DNA of 6,490 nucleotides from Bacillota bacterium (GTDB lineage: Bacteria; Bacillota; Sulfobacillia; Symbiobacteriales; ZC4RG38). Location of the stretch: contig QGUP01000114.1 in the NCBI GenBank assembly GCA_003242505.1, positions 1 to 6,490 of the forward strand, in the 5' to 3' direction. How positions within the stretch are numbered: position 1 is the stretch's first letter; every line of letters starts with the position of its first letter. Shown here piece by piece: positions 1-5,121 of this stretch. Under the pieces are notes generated by a model. The model saw nothing but the letters and a program-made list of their open reading frames with translations, did no database searches and was not told the DNA's origin. Made by a program: the position numbers and the translations under genes.

Positions 1-445
1 GCGCCGGGTCCCCGGCCGTCCCGGCCGCCGGGGTCTCGCCCGCCGGGGGAGCGAGGTTGCCCGGCGCAAAGGTGAACCGGTAGATCCGCCCGGGCCGGAG
101 GGGCTCCCCGGGCCACAGGTGCCACCGTCGGCCCTCCCGATCCGCCCGCTCCAGCCGGAAGGAAATCTCCGGCTCCACCCGGAGCCCCTGGCGAAGGGCC
201 TCCTCCTTCAGGGGGGCAGCCGACTCCAGGACGAAGCCGCTCTCCGGGTCCACCCCCCGTTCATCGGCCTTCAACGGCGCCAGGGTGATGGCCGCCGCCT
301 GGGCGACGGGGACCCCGATCCCCCAGGCCGGGGCGCTGCCCGGCCCCTTCCGCCTCCACACCGACACCGCCGCGCCGCTCAGCACCAGGGCGACCGCCAG
401 GGCGACCGCCGCCGCCGGCCGGCCGATCCGCCGCCACCTGTCCAT
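1..445 (-). CDS. N-terminal fragment of a membrane-anchored or secreted Ig-like-domain protein (possibly alpha-2-macroglobulin family)
   Basis: This frame runs open from an ATG at 445-443 to the left edge, giving 148 visible residues with no stop. A good ribosome binding site (AGGAGG at 458-453) precedes the ATG. The product starts with a basic stretch (MDRWRRIGRP), then a hydrophobic Ala/Val/Leu segment at about residues 11-30, followed by WRRK, so it is probably a signal peptide or N-terminal membrane anchor. Residues about 64-126 look like a bacterial Ig-like (Big_5/SbsA-type) beta-sandwich: GVDPESGFVLES, then LRVEPEISF, then PLRPGRIYRFTF. A Pro/Ala/Gly-rich linker begins near residue 130. 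A short anchor followed by this kind of Ig domain is known at the start of Firmicute alpha-2-macroglobulin-like envelope proteins, but the diagnostic later domains lie outside the window, so that family name is a guess. A strong terminator separates it from the peptidase gene upstream, so it should have its own promoter in 446-660. The reading frame is well supported; the function is not. Confidence 0.72.
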   Translation of the reverse strand, partial: MDRWRRIGRPAAAVALAVALVLSGAAVSVWRRKGPGSAPAWGIGVPVAQAAAITLAPLKADERGVDPESGFVLESAAPLKEEALRQGLRVEPEISFRLERADREGRRWHLWPGEPLRPGRIYRFTFAPGNLAPPAGETPAAGTAGDPA

Positions 446-452
446 GCCCTTC

Positions 453-458
453 CCTCCT
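453..458 (-). promoter_or_regulatory. Ribosome binding site of the left-edge gene
   Basis: The minus strand reads GCAGGAGGGAAGGGCATG. AGGAGG lies 7 bases before the ATG at 445-443. It supports both the frame and the start of the gene that runs off the left edge. Confidence 0.75.
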
Positions 459-460
459 GC

Positions 461-508
461 GCCCGGCCCGCCCGGGCCGCATGCGCCCAGCCCGCCCGGG
501 CCGCCATA
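461..508. repeat. Two-copy 24-base tandem repeat in the 5' leader
   Basis: Two adjacent 24-base units (461-484 and 485-508) agree at 19 of the first 20 bases: the plus strand reads GCCCGGCCCGCCCGGGCCGC in the first and the same with one G-to-A change in the second. Each unit contains CCCGGG-centred palindromic sequence, so each can fold on itself. The repeat lies just upstream of the ribosome binding site of the left-edge gene, within its probable untranslated leader. No function is evident; recent duplication by replication slippage is the simplest explanation. Confidence 0.6.
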
Positions 509-522
509 CCAGGCCATCCCTC

Positions 523-550
523 TCCGGGCCCGGGAAAGCCCCGGGCCGGA
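523..550. other. Strong GC hairpin in the leader of the left-edge gene
   Basis: The plus strand reads TCCGGGCCCGGG, then AAAGC, then CCCGGGCCGGA. The arms pair over 11 bases with one bulged G around a 5-base loop. Neither strand has a T-tract after it, so it does not look like a classical intrinsic terminator. It lies about 80 bases upstream of the start codon and may be a structured leader element. The fold was judged by eye; no energy was computed. Confidence 0.5.
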
Positions 551-583
551 AAGGGCAGGGCCCCACGCCTGACGCCTGTTCGC

Positions 584-593
584 TCCATAGGAC
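584..593 (-). promoter_or_regulatory. Decanucleotide GTCCTATGGA shared with the chemoreceptor leader (candidate promoter or operator)
   Basis: The minus strand carries GTCCTATGGA here, 139 bases upstream of the ATG at 445. The same ten bases occur on the same strand at 4969-4960, upstream of the chemoreceptor. It is one of the few AT-containing spots in this GC-rich leader. TATGGA could be a poor -10 element, but no convincing -35 is seen at the right distance. The role is unknown; a shared regulator site is an inference. Confidence 0.3.
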
Positions 594-602
594 GTAACAT
601 GC

Positions 603-626
603 GGGGCGGTGGTTCGCGCCCCACCG
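603..626. other. Two mutually exclusive hairpins
   Basis: GGGGCG (603-608) can pair with CGCCCC (617-622). Alternatively CGGTGG (607-612) can pair with CCACCG (621-626), and the two pairings overlap and exclude each other. Both have 8-base loops. It lies between the peptidase terminator and the shared decanucleotide, so it may be in promoter DNA and not in RNA. In DNA this GC-rich, competing pairings can arise by chance. Confidence 0.3.
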
Positions 627-630
627 GGGG

Positions 631-660
631 AGCGCCGCCCTAGAAGAGAAGCGCCGCCCT
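631..660. repeat. 11-base direct repeat, period 19
   Basis: AGCGCCGCCCT occurs at 631-641 and again at 650-660, separated by AGAAGAGA. It sits immediately beyond the T-tract of the peptidase terminator and about 190-210 bases upstream of the left-edge gene. Spacing of about two helical turns would place both copies on the same face of the DNA, which would suit a regulator binding as a dimer, but no promoter could be recognised next to it. Confidence 0.4.
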
Positions 661-662
661 GG

Positions 663-702
663 AAAATGAAAAGGAGGCAGCGCCTGACGGGGGACTGCCT
701 CC
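663..702 (-). terminator. Rho-independent terminator of the M42 peptidase gene
   Basis: On the minus strand GGAGGCAG (702-695) pairs perfectly with CTGCCTCC (680-673) across a 14-base loop, followed directly by TTTTCATTTT (672-663). It lies about 50 bases after the stop codon of the peptidase gene. In such GC-rich DNA the AT-rich tail stands out. It separates the peptidase from the gene at the left edge. Confidence 0.9.
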
Positions 703-753
703 ACGCCGTTGCCTTTCTTTCCGGCCCCGCCGCCGGCAGCCTCTCCCCACCGG

Positions 754-1839
754 CTAGGCGCCGATGGGGTCCTCCTTGATCCGCCGGACGGTCTCCTCGT
801 CGAGCTTCTGGATGACCCGGGCCACCAGCCGGGCGGCGTTCTCCATGTCGTCCCGGTGGATGAGCCCCGCGTGGCTGTGGATGTACCGGGTGGCGAAGCC
901 AATGACGATGCTCGGCACGCCGCTGTCGTGCATGTGGAACCGGCCGGCGTCGGTGCCGCCGCCGGGGACGGCGTCGAACTGGATGGGGATGCCCTCTTCC
1001 TTGGCGGTCTCCACCACCAGGTCCCGGAGCCGGAGGTTGGGCACCATGGTGGCATCATAGATGGTGATGACCGGCCCCTTGCCCAGCTTCCCCTGGGCCT
1101 CGTCCTCCCGGACCCCGGGGACGTCGCCGGCGATGCCCACGTCCAGGGCGATGGCGATGTCCGGCTTGATGGTGTTCACCAGGGTCTGGGCCCCCCGGAG
1201 ACCCACCTCCTCCTGGACCGTGGCGCCGGCGTAGACCTCGTTGGGGTGCTCCTTGCCCTGGAGCTCCTGGAGCACCTCGATGGCCACCGCGCACCCTGCC
1301 CGGTTGTCCCAGGCCTTGGCCATCAGGATCTTCGGGTTGGGCATCACCTGGAAGGGGCAGATGGGGATGATCGGGTCCCCGGGCCGGACGCCAAAAGACT
1401 CCGCCTCCTCCCGGCTGGACGCCCCGATGTCGATGAACATGTCCTTCTTCTTGACAACCTTGTTCCGCTCCTCCTGGGGGAGGATGTGGGGCGGCTTGGA
1501 GCCGATCACCCCGACGATGTCGCCCTTGTGGGTGCGGATCAGCACCCGCTGCGCGAGGAGCACCTGATCCCACCAGCCGCCCAGGGGCTGGAACTTGATG
1601 AACCCCTTCTCGGTGATCATGGTGACCATGAACCCGATCTCGTCCATGTGGCCGGCCACCAGGATCCGGGGCCCGCCGGCCTTGCCCACCTTCCGGGCCA
1701 CGATGGAGCCGAGGTTGTCCGTGATCACCTCACCGTAAGGGGCGAGGTACTTCCGCATGATCTCCCGGACCGGCCCCTCGTATCCTGGGACCCCGGGCGC
1801 CTCGGTCAGCTCCTTGTACATCTGCAACCGCTCGTCCAA
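754..1839 (-). CDS. ysdC: M42-family metallo-aminopeptidase (YsdC/FrvX type)
   Basis: A cytosolic dinuclear-metal aminopeptidase of the M42 family, which removes N-terminal residues from peptides and usually forms large tetrahedral particles. Such proteins are often mislabelled as glucanases. With the chosen start it has 361 residues, normal for the family. Metal and catalytic motifs are all present: AGHMDEIGF (His64), AWDNRAG (Asp178, bridging), TVQEEVGLRGA (Glu210 and Glu211), ALDVG (Asp233), GGGTDAGRFH near 293-302 and RYIHSHAG (His321). The long conserved stretches GVIGSKPPHILP and DMFIDIGA match what I recall of Bacillus subtilis YsdC. The start chosen is TTG at 1839-1837, since GGAGG lies 8 bases upstream and the protein then begins MDERLQMYKELTEAPG as expected for the family. 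An upstream TTG (1884) or GTG (1863) in frame would add 15 or 8 residues of repeat-derived sequence. It is flanked by terminators on both sides, so it appears monocistronic. The physiological substrate cannot be read from sequence. Confidence 0.95.
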   Translation of the reverse strand: MDERLQMYKELTEAPGVPGYEGPVREIMRKYLAPYGEVITDNLGSIVARKVGKAGGPRILVAGHMDEIGFMVTMITEKGFIKFQPLGGWWDQVLLAQRVLIRTHKGDIVGVIGSKPPHILPQEERNKVVKKKDMFIDIGASSREEAESFGVRPGDPIIPICPFQVMPNPKILMAKAWDNRAGCAVAIEVLQELQGKEHPNEVYAGATVQEEVGLRGAQTLVNTIKPDIAIALDVGIAGDVPGVREDEAQGKLGKGPVITIYDATMVPNLRLRDLVVETAKEEGIPIQFDAVPGGGTDAGRFHMHDSGVPSIVIGFATRYIHSHAGLIHRDDMENAARLVARVIQKLDEETVRRIKEDPIGA

Positions 1840-1842
1840 CCC

Positions 1843-1891
1843 GGACACCTCCCTGATGTGCACGGAAACCTCTCTGCTGTGCAACGGAAAC
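1843..1891 (-). repeat. Near-tandem repeat of the peptidase translation start region, including its ribosome binding site
   Basis: On the minus strand, TTGCACAGCAGAGAGGTTTCC (1884-1864) is followed directly by a second 21-base unit (1863-1843) that matches at 17 of 21 positions and contains CACATCAGGGAGGTGTCC. A partial earlier copy, GTTTCCGTTGCAC, begins at 1891. The GTTTCC/GTTTCC/GTGTCC cores are 22 and 21 bases apart. Each full unit carries a Shine-Dalgarno-like element followed by a possible start: GAGG then GTG (1863), and GGAGG (1852-1848) then TTG (1839). The downstream pair has the better spacing (8 bases) and is taken as the real start. Confidence 0.65.
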
Positions 1892-1963
1892 GCCTTGGAA
1901 ATTCGCCAGCGGCAAGGCCACTCCTGCCGCCCCGCTTGCCACCCCGGCGGCCAGGAGCCGGTA

Positions 1964-2008
1964 GGAAAAGGGCCCCTGCCCGCCCCACGGGGCAGGGAGG
2001 GCAGGGGC
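1964..2008 (-). terminator. fbaA: Rho-independent terminator of the aldolase gene
   Basis: On the minus strand GCCCCTGCCC (2008-1999) pairs perfectly with GGGCAGGGGC (1981-1972). A further inner pairing of GCCCC with GGGGC lies within the loop. The stem is followed by CC and then TTTTCC (T-run at 1969-1966). It begins about 37 bases past the aldolase stop codon, so the aldolase and the downstream peptidase are probably separate transcripts. The remaining 120 bases up to the peptidase start contain no promoter I can name with confidence. Confidence 0.85.
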
Positions 2009-2038
2009 GCGGTGCGGGGAGGGCAGGCTCGGCACCGC
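2009..2038 (-). other. Second hairpin directly before the aldolase terminator
   Basis: GCGGTGC (2038-2032, read on the minus strand via its complement) pairs over 7 bases with GCACCGC (2015-2009) across a 16-base loop. It abuts the outer arm of the aldolase terminator. It may help protect the mRNA 3' end or simply reflect GC-rich sequence. Confidence 0.4.
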
Positions 2039-2044
2039 CGGGGG

Positions 2045-2902
2045 TCAGCGGGCCCGGCCGACGCTGCCGAAGAGGGTCATCTTCTCCCGCAGCTTGGCCT
2101 TGGCGGCCTCCTTGGCCGGGCCGAGGAGCTTCCGGGGGTCGATCTCCCCGGGCTTCTCCTGCATCACCTGACGCAGGGCCGCGACAAAGGCCTCCCGGAT
2201 CTCGGTGTCCACGTTGATCTTCCGGACGCCGAGCTGGATGGCCTTCTTCACGTCCTCGTCGGGCACCCCGGAGCCGCCGTGCATCACCAGGTAGGCCCCG
2301 GTCTCCCGGTGGACCGCTTCGATCCGGTCAAAGGCCAGCTTGGGCGGCAGCTTGTAGTGGCCGTGGGCGGTGCCGAAGGCCATGGCCAGGGCGTCGACCC
2401 CGGTGGCCCGGTAGAACTCGATGGCATCCTCCACCGGGGTGAGCAGGGCTTCCCGCTCGTCCACGGCGATGTCGTCCTCGACGCCGCCGATCTTGCCGAT
2501 CTCCCCTTCCACCGAGACCCCCACCGCGTGGGCGATCTTGACGATCTCCCGGGTCCGGGCGATGTTCTCTTCCTTGTCGTACCGGGAGCCGTCGAACATC
2601 ACCGAGGTGAAGCCCCGGCGGATGCAGGCGATCACGGTGTTGAAGTCCGTGCCGTGGTCCAGGTGCAGCGCCACCGGTACCTTCGCCTGCCCGGCCACCG
2701 CGTGGACCATCGCGGTGATCATGTCGAGGCCGGCGTACTTGATGGCGCCCTGGCTGGCCTGGATGATCACCGGCGACTCCAGTTCCTCCGCGGTCTCGAC
2801 GATGGCCTGGATGATCTCCATGTTGTTGGCGTTGAACGCGCCCACCGCGTAGCCGCCAGCCTCGGCGGCATCGAGCAGCTGGCGCAGGGTGACTAGTGGC
2901 AT
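2045..2902 (-). CDS. fbaA: Class II fructose-bisphosphate aldolase
   Basis: A cytosolic zinc enzyme of glycolysis and gluconeogenesis that reversibly splits fructose 1,6-bisphosphate into dihydroxyacetone phosphate and glyceraldehyde 3-phosphate. The 285-residue length is normal for the shorter class II enzymes of Bacillota. Key residues are visible: GAFNANNMEI near 21-30, ALHLDHG with catalytic Asp82 and zinc ligand His83, GEIGKIGGVEDD with Glu134, AFGTAHGHY with zinc ligand His180, KLAFDRI, LVMHGGSGVP with zinc ligand His208, and KINVDTEIR, which helps bind phosphate. The C-terminal KMTLFGSVGRAR is typical. These motifs also occur in tagatose-bisphosphate aldolase (GatY/KbaY), which cannot be strictly excluded, but the GKIGGVEDD form and the absence of sugar-transport neighbours favour FBP aldolase. 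The ATG at 2902-2900 is preceded by GGAGG 9 bases upstream. It has its own terminator downstream and a structured leader upstream (2924-2988). Confidence 0.95.
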   Translation of the reverse strand: MPLVTLRQLLDAAEAGGYAVGAFNANNMEIIQAIVETAEELESPVIIQASQGAIKYAGLDMITAMVHAVAGQAKVPVALHLDHGTDFNTVIACIRRGFTSVMFDGSRYDKEENIARTREIVKIAHAVGVSVEGEIGKIGGVEDDIAVDEREALLTPVEDAIEFYRATGVDALAMAFGTAHGHYKLPPKLAFDRIEAVHRETGAYLVMHGGSGVPDEDVKKAIQLGVRKINVDTEIREAFVAALRQVMQEKPGEIDPRKLLGPAKEAAKAKLREKMTLFGSVGRAR

Positions 2903-2911
2903 TCCGTCATC

Positions 2912-2916
2912 CCTCC
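2912..2916 (-). promoter_or_regulatory. fbaA: Ribosome binding site of the aldolase gene
   Basis: GGAGG on the minus strand, 9 bases before the ATG at 2902. A closer ATG at 2910 is out of frame and hits a stop after five codons, so the 2902 start is preferred. It also matches the conserved family N-terminus (MPLVTLRQLL). Confidence 0.7.
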
Positions 2917-2923
2917 GGGCAGC

Positions 2924-2988
2924 AATTCCGGCGCCGCTCCGGCGCGGCGCACCTACCGGAGTCTAATTTGCGCCCGGCGCCCGGAATT
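2924..2988 (-). promoter_or_regulatory. Nested stem-loop between the chemoreceptor and aldolase genes (leader structure or terminator)
   Basis: Reading the minus strand, AATTCCGGGCGCC (2988-2976) pairs with GGCGCCGGAATT (2935-2924) over 12 pairs with one extra G. Inside it, CTCCGG (2961-2956) pairs with CCGGAG (2942-2937) across a 13-base loop. The 5' side between the stems is an unpaired 14-base stretch holding the only AT-rich patch (AAATTAGA), while the 3' side has just one base. No T-tract follows on either strand, so it is not a standard terminator. It ends 21 bases before the aldolase ATG, close to the GGAGG. It matches no riboswitch class I can recognise. Confidence 0.5.
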
Positions 2989-3001
2989 CCTACCTCGTCC
3001 G

Positions 3002-4879
3002 CTACGTCAGCGCCACGGCCTCTTCCCCTTCCGGCAGCCGGAACCGGGCCACCGCCGCCTGCAGTTCGTCGGAGAGCCGGGCCAGGGTGCGGGCCGAGGC
3101 CGCCAGCCCCTCCGCCGCCGCGGCGGCCTGCCGGGTGCCGGCGCTCACCTCCTCGGCGATGGCGGCCTGGGAGGCCGCGACCTCCGCGACGGACCGGACG
3201 CTGTGCTGGAGCTCTTCGACCTGGGCCGCGATCTCCTCGCTGGCCGCCGCGTTCTCCTCGGTGATGGCGGCGGCCTCGTGGACCGCCCGGGCCACCTGGG
3301 CGCTCCGGTCCCGGAGGGAACCCGCCGCGGCCCGGATCGCCGCCCCGGCCTCGGCGGTCCGGGCGACCGCATCGCGGATCTGCTTGAGAGCCTCCGCCAC
3401 CTCGCCGGCCAGGGCCGCCCCCTCTTCTGCCTTCCGGGTGCTGACGTCCATGGCCGCCGCGGTCTCCTCCAGCCCGGCCAGGATCTGGTTCACCAGGCCG
3501 GCGATCTCCCCGGCGGACTGGCCGGACCGGGCGGCGAGGCGGCGCACCTCGTCGGCCACCACCGCGAAGCCACGGCCGGACTCCCCGGCCCGGGCCGCCT
3601 CGATGGCTGCGTTCAGGGCCAGGAGGTTGGTCTGCTCCGCGATCTCGGTGATCGCCTCGACGATGCTGCCGATCTGGCTCGAGCGCCGGCGGAGTTCGGC
3701 CAGCACCCCGTTGGCGGTCACCACCGCCTCCCGGACCTCTGCCATCCCCCGGATGCCCCGGTCCACCGCCTCCAGCCCCCGGGCCACCACCGCGGCGGAC
3801 TCCTGGGAAGCCGCGGCCACCGCGTCCGCCTCCCGGGCCACCCCGGCGATCCGCTCGTCCATCTCCGTCACCGCCTGGACCGCCTCGGTGACCGCCTCGG
3901 CCTGCCGGGTGGCGCCCTCGGCGATCTGCCGGGTCGCCTCCCGGAGTCCGTCGAGGCCATCGGCGGCGCTGCCCATGGAGTGGGTCTGGGACTGGGCGCC
4001 CGCCGCCACCTGCTGGATCCCGGTGTCGATCTGGGCGGTGGCCGCCGCGACCTCGCCGCTCACCCGGCTCACCTCCCGGCCGGTGCCCGCCACCGCTTCG
4101 GCGGCCCGGCGGACCTCGCTCACCATCCGGCGGAGCCCGACCACCATCTCCTTCAGGCTGTCGGCCAGGTCCTGCAGTTCATCCCGGGTGCGGAGGGAGA
4201 GCGGGGCGACGGTCAGGTCGCCCTGGGCCACCCGCTGCATCGTCTGGGCAAACTGGCCCAGGATCCGGGCGAGGCGGTTGGCGATGAAGATGCCCGCCAG
4301 GGCCACCAGCAGGGAGCCGCTCCCGGCCGCCGCGGCGCCGTACAGGATGGTCCGCTGCAGGCCCCTCATGTTGGCCCGGGCCCGGGCCAGGGCGCCGCTC
4401 CGCTGGCTCTCCCGGGCCTCGTACAGGAGCTTCCCGAGGTCATCCTGAAGCTGGGCCAGCCGCCGGCGGGCCTCCTCGGCCCGGCCGCTCCGGGCGAGCT
4501 GTTCCACCTCCCGGTAGACTGCCTCCCGGGCGGCGATGGCCTGGGCGAGCCGCTCCTCCTCCGCCTGCTCTTCCGGGGCGGTCCGGAGTACCCGCCGGAG
4601 GGCCATCGTCGCCTGGAGCTTTCGCCGGTGCTCCGCGGCGGCTTCCAGGTGGGTCGCGCTCCCGGTCTCCAGGTAGGCCCACATCGCCGCCTCCAGGCCG
4701 CCGATGGCCTCCTCGAGGTCAGCAACGCTGGCCATCACCGCCAGATCGGTCTCGTAGACCGTGAGCACTCCACTGGCCTGTTCCCACAGCGTCCGGGTGA
4801 CGACCGTGGCCAGGAGGATCAGGGCCACACCGGCCACCGCAAAGCCTGTGAGGATCTTGCCGCGCAGGGTCAGCCGCAC
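3002..4879 (-). CDS. Methyl-accepting chemotaxis protein (transmembrane chemoreceptor)
   Basis: A membrane chemoreceptor that passes ligand signals through CheW to the CheA kinase, 625 residues from the chosen start. Order: short basic N-terminus (MRLTLRGK), TM1 about 9-28, an extracytoplasmic region about 30-177 that is predicted helical and rich in Ala, Glu and Arg (four-helix-bundle or CHASE3-like sensor), TM2 about 178-200, HAMP about 201-254, then a long coiled-coil signalling domain. The hairpin tip is unmistakable at about 410-448: EQTNLLALNAAIEAARAGE, followed by GRGFAVVADEVR. The C-terminus (EGEEAVALT) lacks the NWETF-type pentapeptide that tethers CheR/CheB in some receptors. The start is GTG at 4879 because GGAGG lies 7 bases upstream and the basic-then-hydrophobic N-terminus follows at once; the frame is open back to 4957, but no ribosome binding site supports the ATGs there. 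No che or flagellar gene is adjacent, so the ligand is unknown. Confidence 0.95.
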   Translation of the reverse strand: MRLTLRGKILTGFAVAGVALILLATVVTRTLWEQASGVLTVYETDLAVMASVADLEEAIGGLEAAMWAYLETGSATHLEAAAEHRRKLQATMALRRVLRTAPEEQAEEERLAQAIAAREAVYREVEQLARSGRAEEARRRLAQLQDDLGKLLYEARESQRSGALARARANMRGLQRTILYGAAAAGSGSLLVALAGIFIANRLARILGQFAQTMQRVAQGDLTVAPLSLRTRDELQDLADSLKEMVVGLRRMVSEVRRAAEAVAGTGREVSRVSGEVAAATAQIDTGIQQVAAGAQSQTHSMGSAADGLDGLREATRQIAEGATRQAEAVTEAVQAVTEMDERIAGVAREADAVAAASQESAAVVARGLEAVDRGIRGMAEVREAVVTANGVLAELRRRSSQIGSIVEAITEIAEQTNLLALNAAIEAARAGESGRGFAVVADEVRRLAARSGQSAGEIAGLVNQILAGLEETAAAMDVSTRKAEEGAALAGEVAEALKQIRDAVARTAEAGAAIRAAAGSLRDRSAQVARAVHEAAAITEENAAASEEIAAQVEELQHSVRSVAEVAASQAAIAEEVSAGTRQAAAAAEGLAASARTLARLSDELQAAVARFRLPEGEEAVALT

Positions 4880-4886
4880 GGGTCCA

Positions 4887-4891
4887 CCTCC
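4887..4891 (-). promoter_or_regulatory. Ribosome binding site that decides the chemoreceptor start
   Basis: The minus strand reads ACGGAGGTGGACCCGTG. GGAGG is 7 bases before GTG 4879-4877. The in-frame ATG codons at 4912, 4909 and 4957 have no comparable site before them, so this shortens the longest open frame by 26 residues. Confidence 0.75.
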
Positions 4892-4959
4892 GTCAGCAAT
4901 GCCAATCATCATCTGACTGAATCTCTGATTTGAATGGTAGCACTGACCCGGCGACATTT

Positions 4960-4977
4960 TCCATAGGACTTTTGTCC
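4960..4977 (-). promoter_or_regulatory. Second copy of GTCCTATGGA, overlapping a small GGAC-AAAA-GTCC palindrome
   Basis: On the minus strand GGACAAAAGTCC (4977-4966) forms a 4-base-pair palindrome around AAAA, and its right arm starts the decanucleotide GTCCTATGGA (4969-4960). The identical ten bases are found at 593-584. It lies about 81 bases before the chemoreceptor GTG within the most AT-rich part of the window (about 4895-4975), where the promoter of this gene is most likely. A sigma-D (TAAA/GCCGATAA) promoter was looked for and only a poor match (GCCGGGTC) found. Confidence 0.35.
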
Positions 4978-5024
4978 GCGGAGGCTTCTGTCTGCGGCCA
5001 GCGGAGTACCGGGTGCGGGAGAAG

Positions 5025-5036
5025 GGGCCGCGGCCC
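5025..5036. other. Perfect 12-base palindrome GGGCCGCGGCCC
   Basis: Lies in the roughly 240-base gap between the ilvB stop and the chemoreceptor start. On the minus strand it is followed by CTTCTCCC, only weakly pyrimidine-rich. It might contribute to termination of the ilvB transcript, but lacks a U-tract. Confidence 0.3.
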
Positions 5037-5052
5037 GGCGGGGGGACCGTCC

Positions 5053-5067
5053 GGGGCCGGCGGCCCC
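5053..5067 (-). terminator. Possible terminator hairpin after ilvB, without a T-tract
   Basis: GGGGCC and GGCCCC (6 GC pairs) flank a 3-base loop about 55-70 bases beyond the ilvB stop codon. The following minus-strand sequence is GGACGGTCCCCCC, with no run of T. It is the strongest compact hairpin in this gap and may slow RNA polymerase or protect the 3' end, but it is not a canonical intrinsic terminator. No gene is seen in 4880-5121. Confidence 0.3.
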
Positions 5068-5121
5068 TGGCCGGCCGGGCGCCGCCGGCGACCCCGGGTC
5101 AGCAGGACACCGCCCGCGGCT

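Noticed and set aside
261..1058. A 265-residue minus-strand frame spanning the end of the peptidase, the terminator and the leader of the next gene
   Set aside because: It overlaps the peptidase out of frame, passes through the terminator, and has a repetitive Arg/Gly/Pro/Ser composition.
709..2217. A 502-residue plus-strand open frame across the peptidase gene and part of the aldolase gene
   Set aside because: It runs across a terminator and two well-recognised minus-strand genes, and its translation is Gly/Leu/Asp/His-rich without recognisable motifs.
2893..2910. A five-codon upstream reading frame (ATG ACG GAA TGC CAC TAG) overlapping the aldolase start
   Set aside because: Its ATG is only one base from the GGAGG, too close for good initiation, and it has no leader-peptide features.
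3203..4933. A 576-residue plus-strand open frame opposite the chemoreceptor, and a 453-residue one at 3087-4448
   Set aside because: They are antisense shadows. High GC and third-position bias remove stops from the opposite strand; the products are low-complexity and match no family, while the minus frame is a clear chemoreceptor.
4895..4980. A cyclic-di-GMP riboswitch or sigma-D promoter before the chemoreceptor
   Set aside because: The conserved GEMM riboswitch blocks are absent, and the best sigma-D-like match has only about half the consensus bases with wrong spacing.
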